In this document: positions 1 to 5,133 of the stretch, in pieces
How the letters are laid out: the number at the start of each line of letters is the position of its first letter
How positions within the stretch are numbered: position 1 is the stretch's first letter
Assembly (NCBI GenBank): GCA_937969395.1
Contig: CALBVI010000444.1
Coordinates: forward strand, 1-5,133
DNA: 5,133 bases
Direction of reading: 5' to 3'
Source: an uncultured Spongiibacteraceae bacterium
GTDB taxonomy: Bacteria > Pseudomonadota > Gammaproteobacteria > Pseudomonadales > Dasaniaceae
Notes under the pieces: generated by a model
Told to the model about the DNA's origin: nothing
Database searches by the model: none
What the model saw: the letters and a program-made list of their open reading frames with translations, nothing else
Made by a program: the position numbers and the translations under genes

Positions 1-455
1 CCAATAAAGTGTGGCAGCGACAAGGGTTGAAGGGAGCTATGGTATTGACCACTAGTGTGAATGCCGCCGTTGCCAAAAAAGGTTCGCTGGCTTACGACAC
101 TAGCAAAGCCGCTGCGAATCATTTGGTGCGTGAGTTGGCGGTTGAGTTGTCGCCATTGGTGAGTGTAAATGGTTTGGCACCAGCAACGGTTGTACAAGGC
201 AGCACAATGTTTCCGCGCGACCGGGTAATGTCCTCATTAGCGAAATATGAGATTGCATTTTCGGTAGAGGAAAATACAGAAAGTCTACGTAATAAGCTGG
301 CGCAGTTTTATGCGCAACGCACGCTTACAAAACAAGCAATTACTCCAGATGATCAAGCCGAGGCTGCTTACCTTTTAGTGTCTGGCCAACTGAGTAAAAC
401 GACGGGGCAAGTGCTGTCGGTTGATGGCGGTCTACACGAAGCCTTTTTACGCTAG
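1..455 (+). CDS. rhaD: Bifunctional rhamnulose-1-phosphate aldolase / short-chain dehydrogenase, C-terminal part (5' end outside window)
   Basis: The reading frame (codon phase from position 3) is open to the left edge, so the GTG at 9 is not a real start. The visible ~150 residues are the C-terminal half of an SDR Rossmann domain. A TTSVNA strand carries the catalytic Ser (codon 54-56), followed by the YDTSK active site with Tyr at 93-95 and Lys at 105-107. The conserved VNGLAPATVVQGSTMFPRDRV-like block comes next, then the SDR closing motif TGQVLSVDGG. The MFPRDR block and the AFLR end match, from memory, the dehydrogenase domain of the RhaD/RhaEW fusion (aldolase N-terminal, dehydrogenase C-terminal). 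That family splits L-rhamnulose-1-phosphate into DHAP and L-lactaldehyde, and the dehydrogenase domain oxidises lactaldehyde to L-lactate. The aldolase half is not visible, so a stand-alone SDR remains formally possible, but rhaI 56 bp downstream supports the fusion. Expected to be cytoplasmic. Confidence 0.88.
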   Translation, partial: NKVWQRQGLKGAMVLTTSVNAAVAKKGSLAYDTSKAAANHLVRELAVELSPLVSVNGLAPATVVQGSTMFPRDRVMSSLAKYEIAFSVEENTESLRNKLAQFYAQRTLTKQAITPDDQAEAAYLLVSGQLSKTTGQVLSVDGGLHEAFLR

Positions 456-500
456 TCGCGCCCGCAAAAAAACGCTCGCTAAAAAGTATCGAATATAGAG

Positions 501-505
501 AAGGA
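501..505 (+). promoter_or_regulatory. Ribosome binding site of rhaI
   Basis: AAGGA (within AGAGAAGGA) lies 6 bases before the ATG at 512 and fixes the start of rhaI. The 56-bp gap between the dehydrogenase stop and this start shows no convincing hairpin terminator or promoter, which fits co-transcription. Confidence 0.75.
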
Positions 506-511
506 AAAACC

Positions 512-1804
512 ATGGCTTACCGTATTGATAAATCTTTGATAAGCGATCAGAACAGCAGTTTATTGGTTGCTCTACAGGATGACTACGATGCTCTAAGTAA
601 TAAATTAGCCCGTACAGGTATCGACATAGATGTTATTACCCGTAAAGCAGCTGAATTTTCGATCGCTATTCCCTCATGGGGCACGGGTACTGGTGGCACG
701 CGCTTCGCTCGTTTTCCGGGTGAAGGTGAGCCTCGCAATATTTTTGAAAAATTAGAAGACTGTGCTGTGATTAACGATCTCTCACAGTGTACTCCTAGTG
801 TTTCGCCGCACTTTCCTTGGGATAAAGTGGATGATTTTACCGAGCTGAAACAGCGCTCTGATAGTCTCGGTCTGGTTTGGGATTCGATCAATTCCAATAC
901 ATTTCAAGATCAGCCTGGGCAGCAACATTCTTACAAATATGGCAGCTTGAGTAATACATCAGAGGCAGCGCGCGAACAAGCTGTCGCCCACAATATTGAA
1001 TGTATTGGCTGGGGTAAGGCGCTTGGTTCAAAGACTTTAACCGTGTGGGTAGGGGATGGCTCTAATCACCCTGGTCAGCAGCACTTCCAAAGCGCGTTCG
1101 AGCGCTATTTGGCGAGCATGAAAAAGATTTACGCGGCTTTGCCTAGCGATTGGGAAATGCATATTGAGCACAAAATGTTTGAGCCTGCGTTTTACTCGAC
1201 CATTATCCAAGATTGGGGAAGTAATATTCTTGCGGCCATGGAATTGGGCGAGCAATGTAAATCGCTGGTAGATCTAGGTCATCATGCGCCCAATGCCAAT
1301 ATTGAAATGATTGTTTCACGTTTGATTCAGTTTAAAAAATTAGGTGGATTTCATTTTAATGACAGTAAATATGGTGACGATGATTTAGATAGCGGTAGTT
1401 TGCATCCCTACCAGCAGTTTTTGATTTTTAACGAATTGGTTGACGCCGAATATCGTAAGCAAGCGGAATTCAATCCGAATTACATGTTGGATCAATCACA
1501 CAATGTGACTGATCCGATTGAAAGTTTGATGAACTCGGCGGCGAGTGTGCAGCGCTCTTACGTGAGTGCTTTGATTGTTAACCGTGAGGCGCTGGGTGAA
1601 TATCAAATGAATAACGATGCCTTGATGGCGAGCAATACGTTGAAAGAAGCTTTTACCATTGATGTTTCACCGATTTTGGCAATGGCACGGCATTCTAAGG
1701 GCGGTGCCATTGATCCCATTGCGACTTATCGAAAATCTAATTATCGCGCGACGGTAGGAGCTGTACGTCCATCGTCTGGTGGAAATGGATCTGGAATTGT
1801 TTAA
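512..1804 (+). CDS. rhaI: L-rhamnose isomerase (Pseudomonas stutzeri / rhizobial type)
   Basis: Interconverts L-rhamnose and L-rhamnulose in the cytoplasm, the first step of rhamnose breakdown. The product has 430 residues, the length I recall for the P. stutzeri enzyme, and is a TIM-barrel metal-dependent aldose isomerase. All metal-site residues known from that enzyme fall at the same numbers here: Glu219 (in HIEHK), Asp254 and His257 (VDLGHHAPNAN), His281 (GFHFNDSKYGDDD), Asp289, Asp291 and Asp327 (YMLDQSHN). Substrate-loop segments SWGTGTGGTRFARFPG (about 55-70) and SPHFPWD (98-104) are also intact. The ATG at 512 has a good Shine-Dalgarno. The Gly/Ser-rich C-terminus ending GSGIV is typical of the family as I remember it. 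Members can be promiscuous on rare sugars such as allose/psicose, but the flanking genes point to rhamnose. It is distinct from E. coli-type RhaA. Confidence 0.95.
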   Translation: MAYRIDKSLISDQNSSLLVALQDDYDALSNKLARTGIDIDVITRKAAEFSIAIPSWGTGTGGTRFARFPGEGEPRNIFEKLEDCAVINDLSQCTPSVSPHFPWDKVDDFTELKQRSDSLGLVWDSINSNTFQDQPGQQHSYKYGSLSNTSEAAREQAVAHNIECIGWGKALGSKTLTVWVGDGSNHPGQQHFQSAFERYLASMKKIYAALPSDWEMHIEHKMFEPAFYSTIIQDWGSNILAAMELGEQCKSLVDLGHHAPNANIEMIVSRLIQFKKLGGFHFNDSKYGDDDLDSGSLHPYQQFLIFNELVDAEYRKQAEFNPNYMLDQSHNVTDPIESLMNSAASVQRSYVSALIVNREALGEYQMNNDALMASNTLKEAFTIDVSPILAMARHSKGGAIDPIATYRKSNYRATVGAVRPSSGGNGSGIV

Positions 1805-1836
1805 CGAGTATTTAATCTTCCCTAAGCAATAACAAT

Positions 1837-1843
1837 AAGAGGA
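1837..1843 (+). promoter_or_regulatory. Ribosome binding site of the permease gene
   Basis: AAGAGGA lies 7 bases before the ATG at 1851. The 46-bp gap after rhaI holds no visible terminator, so the permease is probably in the same transcript. Confidence 0.72.
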
Positions 1844-1850
1844 ATAGAAT

Positions 1851-3551
1851 ATGACTGTTGCACAGGAATTTGAAATGCAGCCAGTTGCACCGCAACAATT
1901 ACAAGAAGCGCGCAAATTCGCTGCTAGTTATGCTGGAGAACATGTAGCGGGCACAGAGTTTGTTATTGGTGCTTTGTTTGTGGCCTGGGGTGTAGGGACC
2001 ATGGATATCCTCTATGGGCTACTATTGGGTAATTTGTTGGCTGTGCTGACTTGGGGGCTGATCACTGCGCCGATAGCCACCGATACGCGTCTGACTCTTT
2101 ACGCTTATCTTGAGAAGATTGCAGGACCCGGCACTATCAAACTTTACAGTGTGATAAATGGTATTTTATTTGCTGTGTTAGCTGGCGCGATGATTACAGT
2201 GTCGGCTTCGGCTGTGCGGATATTGTTTGGTATTCCACCACAAGTTAATTGGTATCCTACTGACCTTGGCTTTATCTGTGTTGCGGTTGCGGTAGGTGCT
2301 GTGGTTACTTTGGTGGCAGCTAAGGGGTTTAAAAAAGTAGCGCACTTCGCGGAGATTTGTGCACCGTGGATGATTCTAATGTTTATTGCCGGTGCGCTGG
2401 CAATGATGCCCTTGTTAATTGATGCCGCAAGCGCAGTGTCTAGTATAGGCAGCTTTGCTGATTTTGTGACGGTGGCGGACGCTTATATTTGGGTCGACAC
2501 CGGTTCTGATATTGGTTTTTGGCATGTGGCAGCGTTTGCTTGGATTTGCAATTTAGCTATGCACGGTAGTATGGGAGATATGACGTTGCTGCGCTTTGCC
2601 AAGTATGCTCGCTACGGTTATTTTTCAGCTTTGGGTATGTTTATTGGTCACTACTTGGCTTGGGTATGTGCGGGCATTATGGGGGCCGGTGCGGCGCTGT
2701 TAGTCCGTAGTACTGTGTCGCAGATGGATGCGGGTGAGGTCGCCTATCAAGCATTGGGTGTCTCTGGTATTTTGGCTGTGATTATTGCCGGTTGGACTAC
2801 CTCAAATCCGACGATCTATCGTGCTGGTTTGGCTTTTCAATCGTTAAATTATAAATGGGATCTGACGCGCGTGACTCTAGTTACCGGTGCCGTGACTACC
2901 GTTATTGCCTGTTTCCCTTTTGTGTTCACCAAGTTGCTATCTTTTGTCGGCATTATGGGCTTGATGTTGGTACCTGTGGGTGCTGTTATTGTGACGGAAC
3001 ATTGGATTATGCCGATGTTCGGTATGACGCGTTATTGGTCTAAGTATCGTCAAAATAGAACAAACTTAGCTGCTGTTATTACTTGGTTGGCTTCATTGGC
3101 ATTGGCATTCTTTCTGGAGCAAAGTGGCACCTTACATCTATTCTTTTTGTTGATCCCGATTTGGGTATTTGCGACAGCGCTGTATTTGATATTGGCCAGT
3201 GCTATGGGTGCGAGCAATAAATATCAGGAAGCTGAACCAGCCGAAGAGGCAGAACGTTTACGTAAGCAAGAAGAGAACATCTTTTTGGACGGAGCGTCTG
3301 CCGCGGAAAGCACCAATGAGCCGTTGTCGTTAAATACAGGTGTACGTATTGCGCGCTGGGTGTCGGTACTCTCTCTTTTGGCTTGCGCGGTGCTGGCGAT
3401 AAATGTCTATGGCAGCGGCGATTTGGTGTCTTTTCATCAGTGGTTAATCTTGCCAAGTCTGACGTACTTTGTTTCAGCAACGTATTGGATTATCAATAAA
3501 GAAAAGCAGATCGACTTACAGAAAAACAGCAGCGTGGGTTTTTCTCAGTAA
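1851..3551 (+). CDS. NCS1-family (purine/cytosine permease-like) transporter, putative L-rhamnose importer
   Basis: A 566-residue inner-membrane protein with roughly 12 to 14 hydrophobic segments. The core covers about residues 35-450: for example 52-72, 101-122, 139-156, 168-190, 256-283, 340-382, 405-421 and 428-449. The segment GWTTSNPTIYRAG at 314-326 strongly resembles the NCS1 signature (GWTT-N-N-YRAGLA), and the N-terminal GALFVAWG...G stretch also fits. Known NCS1 members are cation-coupled importers of nucleobases, hydantoins, thiamine and similar compounds. Here the gene sits between rhaI and lactate genes with no purine genes near, so I infer a role in importing L-rhamnose or a related sugar. 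Residues about 456-498 form a long charged, Glu-rich loop (KYQEAEPAEEAERLRKQEE), followed by two more hydrophobic segments at about 499-518 and 527-547. This makes it longer than a typical ~420-500-residue cytosine permease. Family is fairly certain; substrate is unproven. Confidence 0.8.
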   Translation: MTVAQEFEMQPVAPQQLQEARKFAASYAGEHVAGTEFVIGALFVAWGVGTMDILYGLLLGNLLAVLTWGLITAPIATDTRLTLYAYLEKIAGPGTIKLYSVINGILFAVLAGAMITVSASAVRILFGIPPQVNWYPTDLGFICVAVAVGAVVTLVAAKGFKKVAHFAEICAPWMILMFIAGALAMMPLLIDAASAVSSIGSFADFVTVADAYIWVDTGSDIGFWHVAAFAWICNLAMHGSMGDMTLLRFAKYARYGYFSALGMFIGHYLAWVCAGIMGAGAALLVRSTVSQMDAGEVAYQALGVSGILAVIIAGWTTSNPTIYRAGLAFQSLNYKWDLTRVTLVTGAVTTVIACFPFVFTKLLSFVGIMGLMLVPVGAVIVTEHWIMPMFGMTRYWSKYRQNRTNLAAVITWLASLALAFFLEQSGTLHLFFLLIPIWVFATALYLILASAMGASNKYQEAEPAEEAERLRKQEENIFLDGASAAESTNEPLSLNTGVRIARWVSVLSLLACAVLAINVYGSGDLVSFHQWLILPSLTYFVSATYWIINKEKQIDLQKNSSVGFSQ

Positions 3552-3570
3552 GCCAGTATTGGATGATTCA

Positions 3571-4341
3571 ATGGCATCGACTAGTAAGCGCTATCCACTC
3601 AAACCGCAAAAGGTGTATGTCTATGGCACCTGCATAGTTGATGTTATCTCGCCACAGTCTGGTTTAGATGCAATTGCCTTGCTTGAAGGTGAAGGCTTAG
3701 AGGTCGTCTATCCTCAGGGGCAAACTTGCTGCGGACAGCCCGCTTTTAATTCTGGTTATGTCGATGAGGCCCGTCGTGTTGCTCGCGCACAAATGGCTCA
3801 GTTCCCCGAACCCTGGCCGATCGTTATTTTGTCTGGTTCCTGTGGCGGCATGATGTACAAGCATTACCCGTCTTTATTTGATAATGACTCAAAGGTTGAA
3901 GATTTTTCTCGTCGAGTGTTTGAATTTTCAGATTTTTTAGTAAACGTTTTGAATATTCAGTTGCATGATATGGGGGAGCCGCAAAGGGTAGCGATACATA
4001 CCTCTTGCGCAGGACGACGTGAACTTGGTATTCATGAAACTGGTGAACAGTTGATTAATCAATTGCACAATGTGGAATTGGTGGGTTATGCCTATGAAAC
4101 AGAGTGCTGTGGTTTTGGTGGCACTTTTGCCGTTAAGCACGCCGACATTTCTATTGCTATGGTCGAAGATAAAAGCCGTCATCTAAGCGAGGCAAAGGTA
4201 GATCGTTTTGTCAGTACTGACTGGGGCTGCATGTTGAATATCAATGGTTCATTGGAACACCAAAAAAACTCCTTACGCGGTGATCACCTCGCGTCATTTT
4301 TATTGGCTCGCACATCGCCTCCAGCTGATAAAGGGGGCTAA
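3571..4341 (+). CDS. lutA: L-lactate oxidation iron-sulfur subunit LutA/LldE (CCG-domain protein)
   Basis: The 256-residue product matches LutA/LldE/YkgE (usually about 240-250 residues), a cytoplasmic subunit of the non-flavin LutABC complex that oxidises L-lactate to pyruvate. Two cysteine-rich CCG domains are visible. The first has Cys21 (YVYGTCIVD), Cys53-Cys54-Gly55 (TCCGQPAFNSG) and Cys91 (GSCGGM). The second has Cys146 (HTSCAGRRELG), Cys179-Cys180-Gly181 (ECCGFGGTFAVK) and Cys220 (DWGCMLNI). These cysteines are expected to bind Fe-S clusters. The frame is open back to 3469, inside the permease gene. I chose ATG 3571 because it lies 19 bases after the permease stop and has a weak GGA at 3561-3563; family homology only begins at residue 14. 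Placement after rhamnose genes suggests it consumes the L-lactate made from lactaldehyde. Confidence 0.92.
   Translation: MASTSKRYPLKPQKVYVYGTCIVDVISPQSGLDAIALLEGEGLEVVYPQGQTCCGQPAFNSGYVDEARRVARAQMAQFPEPWPIVILSGSCGGMMYKHYPSLFDNDSKVEDFSRRVFEFSDFLVNVLNIQLHDMGEPQRVAIHTSCAGRRELGIHETGEQLINQLHNVELVGYAYETECCGFGGTFAVKHADISIAMVEDKSRHLSEAKVDRFVSTDWGCMLNINGSLEHQKNSLRGDHLASFLLARTSPPADKGG
4331..4337 (+). promoter_or_regulatory. Ribosome binding site of lutB, inside the end of lutA
   Basis: AAGGGGG overlaps the last lutA codons and sits 5 bases before the ATG at 4343. The lutA stop (4339-4341) and lutB start are separated by one base, an arrangement typical of translational coupling between subunits of one complex. 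This site decides the lutB start over the longer open frame that begins at 4244. Confidence 0.78.
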
Positions 4342-4342
4342 C

Positions 4343-4963
4343 ATGGTAAAGCACCAACTTCCCCAAAACTTTAAAGAGAATTCGAAACAAGCATTGGCGA
4401 ACGATACCATTCGTAATAATTTTCGTGGCGCAATGGATTTTTTACAGGATAAACGTGCGCAGGTATTTCCTGATCGAGAGGCCTATGAGGCTTTAAGTGC
4501 AAGAGGCGAACTTATTAAGCAACGCTGTCTTAACAAGCTTCCTGTATTACTTGAACAGCTAGAAAAAAAATGTGAGGCGAATGGTATTCAGGTGCACTGG
4601 GCTGAAACGTGTGAAGAGGCACAGGAAATCGTACACGAATTAATCCAAGCGCAAGATGGTCGGCAGGTGGTGAAAGGTAAGTCTATGGTCACCGAAGAAA
4701 TGGGTTTGAATGATTACTTGGCTGAACGTAATATAGATTGTATTGAGTCGGATATGGGTGAGTACATCGTGCAGATGGATGAAGAGCCTCCATCGCATAT
4801 TATTATGCCAGCGATCCATAAGAACGCTGAACAAATCGCCAGTCTATTCGCTGATCGCATTCCCTCTGTAAAGTACACCACGGATGTAGACGCTTTGATT
4901 AAAGTGGGTCGTGATCAATTGAGGAGCAAAAGAAGATCATTTTATAATTTAATAACATCCTAG
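4343..4963 (+). pseudogene. lutB: lutB/lldF, 5' fragment: truncated L-lactate oxidation iron-sulfur protein
   Basis: The frame encodes 206 residues against about 470 for intact LutB/LldF/YkgF. Residues 1-196 are clearly LutB. Most diagnostic are KGKSMVTEEMGLNDYL (111-126), ESDMGEYIVQMDEEPPSHI (135-153) and MPAIHK (155-160), the conserved core of the LUD domain. Homologues continue after LRSK (193-196) with a stretch of the kind F-x-A-D/E-I-G-I-x-G-x-N-F-A, then the rest of the LUD domain and a C-terminal pair of ferredoxin-type 4Fe-4S motifs. Here LRSK is followed by ten unrelated residues from AT-rich DNA and a TAG at 4961-4963. No frame downstream resumes LutB, so this is replacement of sequence rather than a point frameshift. 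Without the Fe-S domain the product should not work in LutABC. Whether the break is biological or an assembly artefact cannot be told from this window. Confidence 0.87.
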
Positions 4964-4966
4964 TTT
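4934..4966 (+). repeat. 33-bp direct repeat, copy 1 (at the lutB junction)
   Basis: Starts AGATCATTTTATAA and ends ACATCCTAGTTT. It matches copy 2 at 5004-5036 in 32 of 33 bases; the only difference is C at 4938 against T at 5008. The copy begins a few bases after recognisable lutB coding sequence stops (about 4930), and it supplies the in-frame TAG that ends the truncated gene. Confidence 0.9.
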
Positions 4967-5003
4967 CCAAATAATGCATCGGTGTCAATGCTAATGGTAC
5001 ATC

Positions 5004-5036
5004 AGATTATTTTATAATTTAATAACATCCTAGTTT
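5004..5036 (+). repeat. 33-bp direct repeat, copy 2
   Basis: Starts AGATTATTTTATAA and ends ACATCCTAGTTT, exactly 70 bp downstream of copy 1. The 37 bp between the copies (4967-5003) is not itself repeated. The match ends inside a T run that continues to 5041. No third copy is seen at the expected next position near 5074. Confidence 0.9.
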
Positions 5037-5058
5037 TTTTTAATGAAATTTCTTTGAA

Positions 5059-5113
5059 TCTGAGAGTGCAATTTGTTTCCGTGTGATTCTGAAATTTGAA
5101 GTTTCCTTGTGTG
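5059..5113 (+). repeat. Weak degenerate tandem repeat
   Basis: Two successive blocks share the order TCTGA (5059-5063 and 5088-5092), then GTTTCC (5075-5080 and 5101-5106), then GTGTG (5081-5085 and 5109-5113). Spacings differ (29, 26 and 28 bp) and the sequence between is only loosely similar. This may be chance in low-complexity DNA. Confidence 0.25.
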
Positions 5114-5133
5114 TCAAATGGATGTGTGTTGAC

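Larger units (their letters stand above)
4964..5133. other. AT-rich tail without a recognisable gene; possible end of an inserted element
   Basis: By hand count this stretch is about 31% GC (52 of 170 bases), clearly lower than the genes before it. No frame on either strand gives a convincing coding region; ATGs at 5043 and 5119 run into stops within a few codons. A run of eight T (5034-5041) has no GC-rich hairpin in front of it, so I do not call a terminator. Together with the direct repeats and the abrupt end of lutB, this looks like foreign DNA joined to the operon, perhaps the terminal region of a transposon or genomic island. No transposase, integrase or terminal inverted repeat is visible, so the identity is open. 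Confidence 0.5.

Noticed and set aside
456..511. Internal promoter or regulator operator before rhaI
   Set aside because: The 56-bp gap contains only weak TATA-like sequence and no clear -35/-10 pair or palindrome.
583..897. Minus-strand open frame within rhaI, and similar antisense frames at 1037-1255, 1667-1915, 3202-3480, 3937-4182 and 4640-4834
   Set aside because: All lie opposite well-supported genes, have no recognisable family features and no supporting ribosome binding context; they are shadows of the coding strand.
3469..3570. Longer N-terminus for LutA starting inside the permease gene
   Set aside because: It would overlap the permease end by 83 bases, the added residues do not resemble LutA, and homology starts just after the ATG at 3571.
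4934..5036. Two repeats of 33 bp with a 37-bp spacer, resembling a minimal CRISPR array
   Set aside because: Only two copies, no third at the next period, a very AT-rich repeat without the usual stem or a GTTT/GAAAC-type end, copy 1 directly abutting a broken gene, and no cas gene in the window.
5021..5041. T run after copy 2 as a rho-independent terminator
   Set aside because: No GC-rich hairpin precedes the eight T; the upstream bases are AT-rich and only weakly self-complementary.
4928..5133. Simple frameshift in lutB
   Set aside because: None of the three forward frames after 4930 reads as LutB (no FxxAxIGIxGxNFA-like block or CxxCxxC motif), so the sequence itself is different.
4925..5133. 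Group II intron or a known insertion sequence end
   Set aside because: No GTGYG-type intron start at the junction, no recognisable TG..CA or other terminal inverted repeat, and no reverse transcriptase or transposase coding sequence in view.

Overview
The window carries part of an L-rhamnose catabolic operon followed by L-lactate oxidation genes. All genes lie on the + strand and are tightly packed. Moderate GC, compact Shine-Dalgarno sites and the gene set suggest a Gram-negative, probably a (marine) gammaproteobacterium that degrades polysaccharides. This taxonomic guess comes from general resemblance only; nothing in the window proves it.

Layout: (1) 1-455, the 3' end of a bifunctional rhamnulose-1-phosphate aldolase / short-chain dehydrogenase; the aldolase half lies upstream of the window. 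(2) 512-1804, rhaI, a complete Pseudomonas stutzeri-type L-rhamnose isomerase with all metal-site residues present. (3) 1851-3551, a polytopic permease with the signature of the NCS1 (purine/cytosine permease) family and an extra C-terminal segment; its position suggests it imports L-rhamnose. (4) 3571-4341, lutA/lldE, a CCG-domain subunit of the LutABC L-lactate oxidase. (5) 4343-4963, the first ~196 codons of lutB/lldF. It then breaks off into unrelated AT-rich DNA, so the ferredoxin-like half is missing. (6) 4934-5133, an AT-rich, apparently non-coding tail (about 31% GC from 4964 on) holding two copies of a 33-bp direct repeat. The first copy starts within a few bases of the lutB break.

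Pathway: the permease would import L-rhamnose and RhaI would make L-rhamnulose. A kinase not in this window would phosphorylate it. The bifunctional enzyme would then give DHAP plus L-lactaldehyde and oxidise the latter to L-lactate. LutABC would take L-lactate to pyruvate, so the operon couples rhamnose breakdown to lactate oxidation. In this copy the last step looks broken, because lutB is cut and no lutC is visible. The two observations most worth following up are the sharp lutB junction with its 70-bp-period repeat, possibly the end of an uncharacterised mobile element or a rearrangement/assembly boundary, and the NCS1-type permease as a candidate sugar transporter. I see no clearly new multi-gene system in the window.
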